Shown here: positions 22,810 to 35,349 of the stretch, in pieces | Layout: every line of letters starts with the position of its first letter | Numbering within the stretch: the stretch's first letter is position 1 | NCBI GenBank assembly: GCA_026686845.1 | Contig: JAIVEN010000015.1 | Location: 3,487,001 to 3,551,000 of the forward strand | Direction of reading: 5' to 3' | Source: Adenanthera pavonina | Lineage: Eukaryota > Streptophyta > Magnoliopsida > Fabales > Fabaceae | DNA: 64,000 nucleotides | Program-made: the position numbers and the translations under genes | The notes under the pieces: generated by a model | The model's database searches: none | What the model saw: the letters and a program-made list of their open reading frames with translations, nothing else | What the model was told of the DNA's origin: nothing

Positions 22810-23994
22810 GGGAAAATCCCATTTAAGAACCCCTAACAAGAATATTCCCATATTATAAACTATAAAATTTAAAATTTTTTTTAAGGACTCATGTTTTTAT
22901 AGGTAATAAAAAAAAAGTCTTTGATAAAAATAACGCTTATTCTTTCCTCCTTTCCTACCTACCTCACCAACGCCAATGCCAGCGATGTCGTCGGAGGTCT
23001 GGTCATTGGAGATCTAGTCACCGGAGCTCTGATCGCCGGTAACAGTGCCATAACAGTGAAATATTTTCACCTGAAAAGGTAGTTATTGCCACTTAAAAAT
23101 TTAGCTATCCTTATTTGGGAAATTAGTTATTATTAGTTGGAAATTTAGTTATTCTCACTTGAAAAATTTGTTATCTACATTTAGAAATTTATTTATTTTC
23201 ACTTGGAAATTTAGTTGCTTTCACTTGAGAAATTAGTTATCGCCCATTGAAAATTTAATTATTCTCACTTGAAAAATTTATTATTCATACTTAGTTATCC
23301 CCACTTGAGAATTCAGTTATCTTTACTTGAGAATTAGTTATCGTTACTTGGGAATTTAGTTATCTCCACCTAGAAATTCAGTTATCTTTACTAGAAAAAT
23401 TAGTTATCTCCACTTGAAAATTCAGTTATCTCCACTTGGAAAACTAACTATCTTCACTTGGGAATTTAGCTATCTCTAGGAATTCAGTTATCTCCACCTA
23501 GAAAATTAGTTATCTCCACTTGAAAATTTCTCAGTGTAGATAATTAATTTCCCAAGTGGAGATAACTAATTTCTCAAATGATGGTAATTAAATTTCTAAG
23601 TGGAGATAACTAAATTTCCAACTGGCGATAACTAATTTCTAAATGAGAATAATTAAATTTCCAACTGAGGATAAATAAATTTTCAAGTGGAGATAACTAA
23701 ATTTCTAAGTGGCAATAACTATTTTTCCATGTGGGAATATTTTACTATTTCGGCACTATCGATTGGAGCTTTGGCTACCAAACCTCTAGCGACGTCACCA
23801 GTGACAAGATCTCTGGCGATGTCATCGGCGTCGGCGCAGGTGAGATAGGGAGGAAAGGGGGAAGGAAAAGGGGTATTTTGGTTAAAGATTTTTTTATTAC
23901 CAATAAGGACCAAGATCCTTAAAAAAGATTTTAAATTTTATGATTTTTAATTTGAGAATATTTTCATTAGAGGGTCCTTAAATGAGATTTCCTC
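22810..23994. mobile_element. Foldback Mutator-like element with long arms and internal tandem repeats
   Basis: Flanked by the identical 9-bp duplication TATATATTA (22801-22809 and 23995-24003), typical of Mutator-like elements. Ends are GGGAAAATCCCATTTAAG and its diverged complement. The arms stay complementary for more than 200 bp inwards, including a GC-rich part around 22970-23040 that mirrors 23760-23850. The centre is a minisatellite of about 20-30 bp units (AGTTATCTCCACTTG) in one orientation at 23090-23535 and in the opposite orientation at 23540-23730. No transposase is present. Confidence 0.82.
23090..23730. repeat. Inverted minisatellite core of the foldback element
   Basis: Imperfect units AGTTATCTCCACTTGGAAATT repeat head to tail to about 23535, then continue as the reverse complement (AAGTGGAGATAACTAA) to 23730. 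The switch point is near 23535. Confidence 0.75.
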
Positions 23995-24003
23995 TATATA
24001 TTA

Positions 24004-25387
24004 TAATAATACAACTTTTTATCAATTTTATATTTATATTAATATTGATATAATTTTAATAAAACGCACTTACCTTTCGTTTGTCTTGTCTTAAGTAAGC
24101 CTTCCTTCTATTTTAGAAATAGATGCAAACCTATCCTTAAATTAAATTTTGTTATAAAACTAACGGAAATATAAAAAATAATAAGAATAAGAGAAATTTT
24201 AGAAAAAAATAAATAGAAAAAATATTTCTCATTCAAATAGATTGTATGTGTGTACGTAGTATACATACCTCTTTAAAATCTGTAAACTAACAAAAACAAA
24301 AGTTACAGAGGATAATTAATCTATATAATTATACACTGCTTAATAACCTTCATTAATTTTTGTCAAAAAAAAAAAAGAACCTTCATTAAAGGTTATATAT
24401 ATGAATCATTAAAAAAAAAACCTAATAAATCATTGATTTTGGAGATTATAGAATTGTATGTATAGAATTCTAAAAGACAATATTTTCATGAAGATCATGG
24501 ATGTACACATGTTATGATAATACTTATAGCATTCACCGTTGATGTTCGCAAACAAATAATTTGCCTCGCTATATAGCTTATTGAAAAAAAAAATTCAATG
24601 GCATATAAAACCCATTAGCATTCCATAAATCATAGGATATTTTCATCCACTCATATAGTTTTTCAATTAAGGACCTTGGTCCTTCTAGGAAATTCAAAAT
24701 TTTCATAATCCTTAACTCTCATTTTGGTTGAGAGATTCTGGAGAGGGAGGAAGTGGAGAAAAATTTTTTTATTTTATTTTTTTAAATTAAATAAAAAAAT
24801 GAGTATTTTCACTTTTGCTTCTTCCTCTCTTTCCTATCTAAGGACGGGAGGATAAGTGCTTTCTCCTCTTATTTGGTTTAAAAACAAAAAAATAGAAAGA
24901 AAAATTTTCTCTCATCTCCCCTCATCCCCAAAATCCCTCAAACCAAATGGAATAGAAATTGTTTCCTTTTAGTGGTCCTTAAATGAGATTTTTCCCTTTT
25001 ATTTTTTATCTCACTCGCTAACAAATTTAAAAGTATTTCACTCTAACACGCCCCTCCAGTGTAAAGAAATGCCACGATAGATTTTTTTTTTTTATGGTTA
25101 GATAGATTAGTTTTTCTTTTTTTGTTGAGAAACGAAAGACTAGTTGGCATCTAAAAATAATGCATATTCATAATGTTAAGGATAGCACATAATTAAATAG
25201 GTACAATATTTCGTTACTTATAATTTGAAAAATTTTACCTGCCCAAAGTGAAATCACTCGGCGCTTTTTTTTATTGGACCAGATATTTTGTTTTTTATTA
25301 TATGAGCAGAAGCAGGTGAACCTAATCATCATTCTTGGCCTAGTCTATTCTTACTAGTTGAGTTAACTCTCTTCTTATCGGCTAATT
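24004..25387. other. Intergenic with a fragment related to the foldback element
   Basis: Mostly AT-rich. About 24670-24990 contains AGGACCTTGGTCCTT and GGTCCTTAAATGAGATTT, words also found at the ends of the 22810-23994 element, around an inner block beginning TTTTGGTTGAGAGATTC. It may be a shorter relative with a nested MITE. Confidence 0.4.
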
Positions 25388-25400
25388 AAGATAATCTTCC

Positions 25401-25722
25401 AATCAATGCGGGTTGGCACAAATGGTTATGGGATCCGAACAAAGGCTCCCACCCCCTTTTTGAGTGATGGGTTTGAGTTCCCCCTTAATAAATCCTGCGT
25501 TGATGATAACTCCATTGTAGGGAATTTTCCCATTACTCAGGGGCAATGTTAATGAGTTCACTGGATGTTCCAGTGGCTGGTTCATTCCCAGGACTCAATA
25601 TAACATAGGCTCTTAGTGGCGGACGAAGGTATACAATGAATTCCTAGTTGCTAGAACTTGGTGTGCAACCGGTGGTTATGGGAGTGCCTTCCCTAACTGC
25701 TATTTTTTGTACATAAAAAAAA
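25401..25722 (+). mobile_element. Putative SINE
   Basis: An A-box-like TGGCACAAATGG lies near 25413 and a B-box-like GGTTTGAGTTCC near 25469. It ends in an A10 tail (25713-25722 region). Flanks AAGATAATCTTCC (25388-25400) and AAGATAACCTCCC (25723-25735) match at 11 of 13 positions, as for an aged target duplication. At about 320 bp it is long for a plant SINE. Confidence 0.6.
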
Positions 25723-25735
25723 AAGATAACCTCCC

Positions 25736-26719
25736 ATATTTCACATGTTCTTAAAATTTCAATTAGTAACTAATAATTAGAAGTTGAGAAGTAAAACATG
25801 GGCAAAATGGAATTTCTTTCTTTTGAGCCCCAAAGGAGTCACTCCAAATTTTCCACAAGCATTTTTTAGTTCCTTCACATAACATTGAGACCTTAGAAGG
25901 CTACATTGCAAAACGAAACATTACATATATACAGATATGATTTGTTTCCAGATTTTTAAGTCTTGTCCTCTCTAGATGCACATAGCATAGGTCTACCTTG
26001 TGTGCATTTGAAAAGGACAGGACCTTGAGACCTGGAGACAACGTAAACCCTATATACACAGAAAACACAACAATGTAGAATAACAGATGGACATAACAAA
26101 CATTTCGTCCACATCATTTGCAATGGCAAGACGAAATGAGAATACTTACAAAAATAAAGCTTCGCATAAAAGTTGGAATCATCAAATTTGGAGGTCCAGA
26201 GCCCAGGTTTTGGTCTTTGGAAGTTGGGAAGCTGACTTGGTTTTGTGGTCTGGTTGCTGTCAAGATAGAAGTTGACTGCTGACTTCATTGGGGAAGTTGA
26301 TTGCTATCCTCTCAAAAGTGGACATGCTACCCTGTAGTAAGCGTTTGAGTAACAGTCAATTGATATATTGGAAAGAGTCAACTGGTATATATCCTCTGCT
26401 ATGTCTTCTTCAGCATTTTTAGGTCCCAAAATCTAGTTAGGATGGGTTTATTGACTAGAGGGTGATCTTAGACTTGTTCTCTTTGTTCTTGAGGTCGATC
26501 AGAATTCCAGAAAGTTCAAGTTCCCCCTCAATTTTGGGTTTTAATTTCCTTCTAAGAAAAGTTTTTAATTAATTATTATTTAGTTATTTAAACTTTTACT
26601 ATATAAGGTGTTACAAATACTGCGTAAGTAAAATCAGTTAAAACAATGATTATATTCGATCTGCATAGGTAATTATTCATAAATTATTTAAATAACTCAA
26701 ATTCACATTATTGGGGTAC
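25736..26719. other. Intergenic, nothing firmly recognised
   Basis: A 110-codon minus-strand ORF (25956-26288) has no recognisable domain. It could include a degraded exon of the same unknown gene as 26720-26834. Confidence 0.3.
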
Positions 26720-26834
26720 CTGGCTTTCTGCACCAGCGTATGTCTTACGCTCAACAAATATTGGAGAAAATTTTTGAGCTACAAGTAATTCATCATCACC
26801 ACCAAGAGATTGATCTATCATAAATTTAATAATT
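26720..26834 (-). pseudogene. Orphan exon of an unrecognised conserved-looking gene
   Basis: On the minus strand, an acceptor TTTTGTAG precedes 26834 and a donor CAG|GTACCC follows 26720. The 115-bp interval between is open and reads MIDQSLGGDDELLVAQKF, then SPIFVERKTYAG. The composition and both splice sites suggest a real internal exon. I could not name the family and found no neighbouring exons, so it is probably a lone captured fragment. Confidence 0.4.
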
Positions 26835-28440
26835 CTACAAAATGAAGAATTGTTTTACATTAATGACAAGTCAACAAGAAGTTGAGGACATTATATATGC
26901 AATGCAGGTCAACTTGAAAGACATGATCATTATGTACAGAAGTCCAGCCCCTCTATTCTCTGAAAAGAAATGCTAAGAGAATAGATCATCAATTGGAGTA
27001 AACTTTCAAAGATCGACTAATTTCATCATACTGGCACCTGACAATTATGAAAACTTCTTCCTTATCTCAAATTCTACTCTAAAAAGAATAAACTAGAACT
27101 GTTCCAAATTCTTAGCTCATACCCACGATAAGCCTATAATGCAAAAAGTTCTTCATTCTGAGAGCAAATGGCACCTGATTTCAGCTTGTGTTCATAATTC
27201 AGCAAATTCCTCAAGTCAAGTGATGAAATACGTACTATGATGTGAAATATGTAATTATTATCTCTATCCATCCATCATGAAAAGCCTCCCCTTCTTTCCC
27301 GGTTCCCCCATCTTTCAGGGCTCTAACTACTACTATTCCTATTGCATCATACACCAAAATAGTTTTTTAATATGCTATAATTCTGTTAAAATAAACTGGC
27401 ACTCGATCGGTCATTCATAGTCTAGAGAACTAACAAAGATTATCCCAGTACTTTCAAATTCTTTCAAAGACAAAGAAACAAAAAAAAAATATTTCCCATT
27501 ATATACACCTGCCATCACGAAAAAGTTGAGAGCCTCTCCTAAGTGATTATGAGTGCTAGAGTAGTATGTTTTAAGGAATTAGAGAAATATGAATGTCTCC
27601 CAAAGCAAACAAAACTAAATTACGAAGACAAAGAAAGAAAGATATATTATTTCTCGCACAACACCTTATATATGGACCAATGATTCTCCACACACACAAA
27701 TATATATATATATATATATGCACTCCTATTTGCTTACATTTTTAAAAATAAATTTGAGTGAGTTTGAGTCTCTCTTTCTTTGAAATAAAACTTATTTATT
27801 TCAAAGTTCTAAACCAAAAAAAGAAAGAAAATTTATTTGTTCTATGGTTGTCACTTTGAAATATTTTTAAAAATGATTTTTTATTTTAAACCTTAAAAAT
27901 ATTTTAATTATAATTTTTAAATTAATTAATACATGATAATACTGATTGCTTTAGAATATACAAGTTATCTTTTTCCATTAACTTATTTAACATTTTTAAA
28001 AATTAGGAAGCCTGGAATTTTTATTTATGAATTGTTTGATATTTGGTCACCACTTTGGATTGCGTCAGGCATAAATGGGGAAACTCTCCTAAAAACATTT
28101 TTTGCATTCATATCATCTTGAACCTAAGACATTGTATCAAGCAACTCTAACTTTTTCCACTAAAATCGACACCCATCATTTTTTTACTGCATTTTAAAAG
28201 TTAAAGGAATACCGTGAAACTTAATAAACAAATAAAATGAAACTCACTTTAAATTTAAAGGACAAAAATATTTTTACCTATACCAATAAGGCCAACATAG
28301 TTGGTAGATAGTTATATCTTACAAGTATGCTAATTAGAGTTTAATTTTTAGTTATGTGTATGAAAAATGTCTTGTTTAAAGAAGTAAAGTTCACTTTAGT
28401 GATCTCAACATTTTGAAGGAATTAGTCTTCAACTGTTAGT
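26835..28440. other. Intergenic, AT-rich
   Basis: No gene recognised. It contains a TA microsatellite at 27699-27719. Confidence 0.45.
27699..27719. repeat. (TA)n microsatellite
   Basis: Uninterrupted TA dinucleotides. Similar tracts lie near 3805-3820, 6506-6520 and 59193-59215. Confidence 0.9.
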
Positions 28441-29730
28441 TGAGAATACCCTTGGTGCACATAATTTTTTTTTACCTATTTATAATTTATAAAAAATTTT
28501 AGGATATCCATATAGATATGTGTGGAAAATCAGTCCCCGTTTGTCATAGTCCATATATATAAGGTCATTTCATTTGAGTCCACGAATTAGATGATAAGCT
28601 TCTACAGTAACAACACTCTGAAGTATGAAGACAGTTCATAAATTGAATAGTCGAAAAATAAATAAATTGAATAGTCAAATTGCCATGCGTTCATGCAAAG
28701 TGAATGATACAATTAAAGAAGAAAAGAAAAAAAACGGCAATGAAATAATTAAAGAATGTTGGTTTAGCCAATAAGAATACAATCTATACTCGAAAAGATT
28801 GTGATCAGTTTGAATCTCAATTGTTGATATGAGGATTTTATTAATGAATAATTTGTATGTATATATATTATTAGTAATTTGTAAGCATTTTTTTTTATGA
28901 TGTGTGAGGCCTACTATAATTCTCGGGTGTCTTAAAGACATAACTCACCTAAATTTTTCTTAGTAAGAAAAAGTGAAAAGAAAGAAAAAAGAAAGTAAAT
29001 GATGCCTATAAGAGTATGATTTTGTATGGGAAGTCTATTTCTTTATTTATAATTATTATTTTGTTTTTATTCATCTCTTCTCATAATTACTATATATAAT
29101 TACTTTTAATAACTACAGATATCTTGGTTGATATACAACTAGATTAGAAATAACGCTGAGGGAAATTTGGAATTTGAAAAGTATGCAATGCTCCATTGTC
29201 TGGTCACATGGGATTGTAAATTCTTTACAACGTAAATTGCATGCCCCAGCACAGTGGACCCAAAAGGAATAAGAACGTAGATGTGGACTTAAATATTGAA
29301 TAACTCGACAAGATTTCGAAATATTTAGATAGAATTATCTATCAAATTTTTCAACCCAAATTAATGCATGATACGTACTAAAATCCACTCGTTTTATTTT
29401 TTTTTCAATTTTCTCATTAACTACACAATGACGGATTGATGTTTGATTTCTTATCTAGGAACTCACTTTTCTTTTTTGGTTATGATTATTATTTTTAAAT
29501 TATAATTAATTATCATTCTTGTTATATTTTTTAATTAATTATTTTATGTATCAAACGCGTCATAAGAAATACAAACCCAACAACCTAAGTACAATTCTTC
29601 GAAACCGCCTTTTATTTCATATAAAAGGCGACAACACTGTGAAGACAAAGTTAATTGACCAGCCATATTGTCATTTTATTCTACTCCATATGATAATCGA
29701 TATAAGAGTGTGGCCAAAATAAAAAATTAA
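28441..29730. repeat. Module M, copy 1 (RLK4 upstream)
   Basis: Starts near TTTACCTATTTATAATTT, with landmarks GGAAAATCAGTCCCCGTTTG, TTAGATGATAAGCTTCTACA and GGAAATTTGGAATTTGAAAA, and ends with the hairpin at 29606-29630. Related copies lie at about 37440-38030, 52025-54560 and 55660-58440. It shows the empty state of several insertions found in the later copies. Confidence 0.8.
29606..29630. repeat. Conserved 10-bp-stem hairpin
   Basis: CGCCTTTTAT, loop TTCAT, ATAAAAGGCG. A perfect copy lies at 58316-58340. The copy at 54466-54490 has a mutated left arm. Confidence 0.8.
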
Positions 29731-30403
29731 TCGATAAACAGAGTGTGCCTTTATGAGTCTACTTTTATTTACAATTATCTTTTTTCTTCCTTTTTTCCTT
29801 TTTTTTTTGTTTGTTGAATGTACAAAATGTAATCACTTTTATGATCGTACATAATATCTAGATTGAAACACTGAGGAAGAAATTTAATGGAAATTTTTGG
29901 GATTTGAAAAGTAAGCGAAGCCTTCATTGTCCCTTTGGATTATAAATTCTTTTCAAATAATTAATGACGACGTAGACTGCATTCGCCAGGGAGACTGCCT
30001 GGCCTAGCCTTGTGGAATGAAGGAATAAGTACTTCAACAAAATTTTAAAATATTTAGATCTAATTTTCTTTCAAACATTTCTTTTAGTTAGTGAACATCC
30101 AGATCATTAATTTCAAAATAGTACCAGTATATCACAAGATGGATTTATATAAAAAGGCAGTGACTTGTGAATAGCGTTAAGTGCCACATGAAGCAACCAA
30201 TTAGAATTATTTTAATATTAATTTGAAATGTCAAATTAATAACTGATAGATAAAAATATAGACGAAATCTTATTCTATAAATTATAGCGTGTCCGTACTT
30301 CTTAATTATTATAAAAACACCTCCTACCCCAACATTTACATTCATTCATTATCTCTCCTCAAATCTATTCAGCATTAAAAAAATTCTGGGGAGTGGCCAA
30401 ATC
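29731..30403. promoter_or_regulatory. RLK4 promoter and 5' UTR
   Basis: TATAAAAA at 30310-30317 lies 94 bp before the ATG, inside a block conserved with RLK5 (38341-38348, 95 bp before its ATG). The upstream AGTGACTTGTGAATAGCGTT is the single-copy form of the 21-bp repeat that is duplicated in RLK5. Confidence 0.6.
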
Positions 30404-33400
30404 ATGGTGTTTAAGTCCCAAAAGGCCGATTCCACTCTTCCACTTATAGCATCATGGCAGACTCTCTGCATATTCTTCTTCTGTGTGCCTGTGATGTTCT
30501 GTTCATCCCTCGCTGATGACGAAGCAAATGCTCTTTTAAAGTGGAAAGCCAGCCTTGAGAACCAAAGCCAAGCTGCCTTGTCTTCTTGGGATAATGGCAC
30601 TAATCCTTGCAAACACTGGAAGGGAATTAAATGTGATGAATCCATGGCTGTCAGCATCATAAATCTTACAAGTTTTGGGATACAAGGTACACTTCACAGT
30701 CTCAACTTCTCATCTTTCCATAAACTCCAAACTTTAGATATTAGCTACAATGAGTTTTATGGAACTATTCCCCGCCTTATTGGAAACTTGTCCAGTATTC
30801 TTACCTTGTAAATGAATCATAATTTCTTGAGTGGTTTCATCCCTCGAGAAATAGGAGCATTGAGCACTCTGAATCACCTTAATATCAGTGAGTGTAATAT
30901 CACCGGGATAATTCCCAGAGAAATTGGGAACATGAGGGATTTGGAAATGCTCTACCTCTATATTAATTGTCTTTCTGGACCTATTCCGGCTACTATAGCA
31001 AATTTGACCAAACTTGAACATCTTGACTTCTATCAAAATAGATTGTCAGGATATATTTCTTGTGAATTTGAGATTCTCTATTCTCTCATCAAATTGGGTT
31101 TGTCAAATAACAATTTGAATGGGTTAATACCACCCTTTGTTGGAAATTGGACAAATCTCACTTGGTTGGGTTTGTGGGGCAATAGACTTTGGGGATCAAT
31201 TCCATCCTCTTTGGGAAACTTGGTCAAATTAGAAAACTTTTACCTTAATAATAACTCTCTTTCTGGACATATTCCAGCTGCCATAGGAAATTTGACCAAA
31301 TTAGAATATCTTTACCTCTATCAAAATAGGTTGTCTGGTCCTATTCCTTGTGAATTTGAGAATCTCTATTCTCTCAGCTTATTGGATTTGTCAGATAACA
31401 ATTTGAATGGGTTAATACCGCCCTTTGTTGGAAATTGGACAAATCTCACTTGGTTGGCTTTGTGGGGCAACAGACTTTGGGGATCAATTCCATCTACTCT
31501 AGGAAACTTGGTCAACTTAGAATATCTCAACCTTCAAATTAACATTCTATCTGGACCTATTCCAGCAGCAATAGGAAATTTGACACGGCTCAAGGCCCTA
31601 ATGTTGCACATGAACAAACTCAATGGGAGCATTCCAATAGAGATGAATAACCTTACCAGCTTGAATAGTTTTGAACTATTTGAGAATGATTTAATTGGCC
31701 ATTTGCCACAGCAGATTTGCCTCCGTGGATCACTTGAATATTTCGCTGCTTCTGCAAACAAATTCACTGGTCCAGTTCCAAGAACCTTGAAAAATTGCTC
31801 CAGCCTGATCCGACTTAGACTTGAAAATAACCAATTGGTTGGAAACATAACAAGTGATTTTGGTGTGTACCCAAATTTGAGATACATTGATTTGAGTGGT
31901 AATAAATTTTATGGCCACCTTTCATCATTGTGGGGAAAGTGTCATAATCTTACAGTATTCAAAATTTCCAACAACAAACTTTCTGGAAGTATACCTCCTG
32001 AAGTAGGAGAGGCAACCAATCTTGGAGAACTCAACATCTCTTCAAATCACCTCACAGGAGAAATTCCAAATGAATTGGGGAAGTTGAACTCCTTGACTAG
32101 GCTTTCTTTGAGCAACAATCAATTGTCAGGCAAGGTTCCGATAGAAATAGGATCACTGAATCAACTTGAAAAATTGGAGTTGGCGGCAAATAGTTTCGTT
32201 GGCCCAATCCCCAAAGAGCTTGGAGGATTTTACAAGTTATGGTTCTTGAACTTAAGTAAAAATAAATTTGAGGGAAGCATTCCCTTTGAGTTTGGTCAAT
32301 TACAGGCTCTGCATGAACTTGACCTAAGTGACAATATGTTGAGGGAAACAATACCGACAACACTTGGAACTTTAAAGATGCTGGAAAGTTTGAACCTTTC
32401 ACATAATAATCTCTCTGGCACCATTCCATCTAGTTTTGACGACATGTCAAGCTTGACATCTGTAGACATATCGTACAACCATTTAGAGGGACCTCTTCCA
32501 AACATTCTTGCCTTTCGAAGTATTCCATTTGAGGCGGTGAGAAACAACACAGGTTTATGTGGTACGGTCACTTGTGGCTTAGAGCCTTGCAATAAACTCA
32601 ACAATGACCCACATGGTCAAATGAACAAAACGGTGAAGCTATTGTTGTCATTACCAGTTTGTTTTGCAGCTCTAACGCTAGTAGCAAGCGGAATTTACTG
32701 TATTCTGATTCGACAATCAAAGAAGACGGAAAGTCAAATTCAAGAAGCACTAACTCTAAATCTTTTCTCCGCATGGTGTTTTGATGGGAAAATTGCGTAT
32801 GAAAAAATTATTGAAGCTACAGAGGATTTTAATGACAAATATCTCATTGGGATGGGAGCACAAGGAAGTGTTTATAAGGCTGAGTTACTTGAAGGTCAAT
32901 TTTTTGCTGTGAAGAAACTTCATGCAAATTGTAATAAAGATTTCTCCAATCTTAAAGCATTTTCAAATGAAATTCAAGCATTGAGAGAAATCAAGCATCG
33001 CAATATAGTGAAGTTGTTTGGTTTTTTTTCAAATTCACGCCTCTCATTCCTGGTTTTTGAATTCTTAGAAGGCGGTAGCTTGGATAAGATTTTAAAAAGT
33101 GATAATCAAGCGATTGCACTTGATTGGAATAAGAGGGTGAAGCTTGTTAGAGGTGTGGTTGATGCATTATTCCATATGCATCATGGTCTCTCATGTCCCA
33201 TAGTTCATCGTGACATATCAAGCAAGAATATTCTGTTAGATCCAGAATATCAAGAAGCTCACATCACCGATTTCGGAATAGCCAAGGTTTTAAAGCTTGA
33301 CTCAAACAACATGACCTTATTTGCTGGAACCTTTGGTTATGCTGCTCCAGGTTAGGCCCTCTTCTTTCTAGCCAAATAATTTTGTTATTATTCTATGATG

Positions 33401-33795
33401 CAATGTTCCTATTCTCATATTCTAAAATGTATGGTGCAGAGATTGCTTTCACTATGCAAGTGAATGAGAAATGTGATGTTTATAGCTTTGGAGTTCTTAC
33501 ATTGGAAGTCCTAATGGGAAGACATCCAGGTGAACTTATTTGTTCTTTAACAGAGATTCCAACATCATATGATTTGCCAGCGAAGGATGTGTTGGATAAA
33601 CGGCTTCCTCCACCTTCAAACCTAGTTGTTGAGAAAGTGATGTCGATCACAAAAATAGCAATTGCTTGCTTGAACAAAAATCCACATTCTCGTCCTACCA
33701 TGAAACGAGTATCTACAGAGTTTGAGAAGCGAATACCTCATCTGGTAGACCAGTTTGAGACCATCAAGCTTGGACAACTGATGATGGAATATTGA
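30404..33795 (+). pseudogene. RLK4: full-length MIK2-type LRR receptor-like kinase with one premature stop
   Basis: Exon 1 is 30404-33350, the intron 33351-33439 (89 bp) and exon 2 33440-33795 (TGA). The frame is open for 1,100 codons except codon 136, where TCT/CAT in the paralogues is TAA (30809-30811). The next codon is ATG, so reinitiation would give an 847-codon exon-1 product without signal peptide. Domains in order: signal peptide (LCIFFFCVPVMFCSSLA), LRR cap (EANALLKWKASL..WKGIKC), about 26 LRRs with one 288-bp unit doubled, membrane span (LLLSLPVCFAALTLVASGIY), and kinase with GMGAQG loop, Lys837, HRD Asp937 and DFG Asp956, and APE formed over the splice. Apart from the stop, nothing is broken, so inactivation is recent, allelic, or a sequence error. 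Confidence 0.9.
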
Positions 33796-35349
33796 GCTTC
33801 TTAAATGATTTGTGTCCCATGTATATAAGATTGTCGTTCTTTTTCTTGTCCTTTTAAACTGTAAACTTTATTGGCTTTGTAGTTTGTTTCATGAACTACT
33901 TGGTGATTTGAATAGATTTAAAGCGTGGTGTTATTATATAATTTTTTTGTGTGAAAATATTATTTTTTAAATTTTTTAAAGAAATTCCATAACATTTTGT
34001 TATTTATTTTGTTGAATGTTATTTCACGAATTTTATATTAGAATATACGAAATAATTAGTTAATAAAATGAATCATTTTAAATATAAAGGAGTGCTACAC
34101 AGATAGATAGTGTGACAAGATGATGGTTAATTATGTGATACACAAGCAATGGTGGTGTGTTGGATGCTTGTGGTGATGAAAATAGTTAGCACTAGGAACA
34201 CCTTTTTTTTTTCTTTTGACCATTAAAACACTCATTTCAAACACTCATTTTTAAAAATAAATAAAATGTAATAAATTATAATAAACATTGTTTAAGAAGA
34301 TCTTTATCTTTATTTTCCAATAATGACTCATGTTGCATATTGATGGTATATCAATTTTAAAATATAATACAACATGCATGTCAGTATACATGCAATTTGT
34401 AGTTTTGTACCAAAATAACCGGAGGAGATTATAAAACAGAGCAATCTAAATTCAAAGACTCAAGAAACTTGGGATTATTGCATGGAGAGATGAAGGATGA
34501 TCATCTGAATTGAAGCTGTTGGTGATCGATCGCCGAGTCCAAATTCATCGCATAAGAAGTTATGGGCACTTAGAGTCGCATAGCTTATGCTGCTTAATTT
34601 GGATCATTACAGTAATTAAAGGCATTTTCTTCAACATTTACTCGATCCATGTCATTAAAGTAGCTAATTAAATAACCAGTTTTAGCATAAATAAATAATC
34701 ACAAGTTTCTGCAATTTATCTTATTATATATTTGATTTCCTTCCCCTTGTCAGTTGAGTTTTACAAAACTACATTGTTGTACCTTTAAATGGACAACGAT
34801 CCTTTTTACCATCAAAGGAAAAAAGTGATCTTTGAATATTTGTTTAATCAAGTCAGTTCCATATAAAAAAAAAATTATATGCCTAAACAGTTTAATTTAA
34901 TTTGGCTTAAACTTGTACAAATTTTTCAATCTCCTCACATCATCTATCCAAATTAGCTCGCCAACGAATATTAGGTGACACATATCCAATAAAAAAAAGA
35001 ATGAACAAACGAAGATAGTGGTTCCACTTTCCAATATAAGAAACTTTTTCTTTTCTTTTTATTCCTTTTATTCCTAAAACACATATATGAATAACTTTGT
35101 TTTTTCGTTGACCTCTGTTTTTTTAGCACAAAAACAGAGGTGAAGATAGCTACCTACCTTTCTTCTCTTCCTTTACCCAGCTGTGCATCGAATTCTTATT
35201 CAGTTGCAAGCATTATCATTCGTGAATATTCCATTCTTATTTGTACAATCTTTGAATAATATGAAGAAAAAGAAATAAAAAAGGCCAGGGGAGGGTAGCT
35301 ACTGGTATGCACTATATATAAGAGAAGAGAACTTTAGACGTACGTAGTC
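33796..35349. other. Intergenic, RLK4 3' flank
   Basis: AT-rich. No gene or clear transposon end was identified. Confidence 0.45.

Noticed and set aside
23090..23535. Regularly spaced repeats suggesting a CRISPR-like array
   Set aside because: Units are imperfect, without unique spacers, and lie inside a eukaryotic foldback transposon.
23719..23922. Overlapping 63-64 codon ORFs on both strands
   Set aside because: They sit in the GC-rich inner arm of the foldback element, and the mirrored arm has equivalent frames.
25956..26288. 110-codon minus-strand ORF
   Set aside because: No recognisable domain, Cys-rich chance composition, no paired splice signals. Kept only as a note in the intergenic entry.
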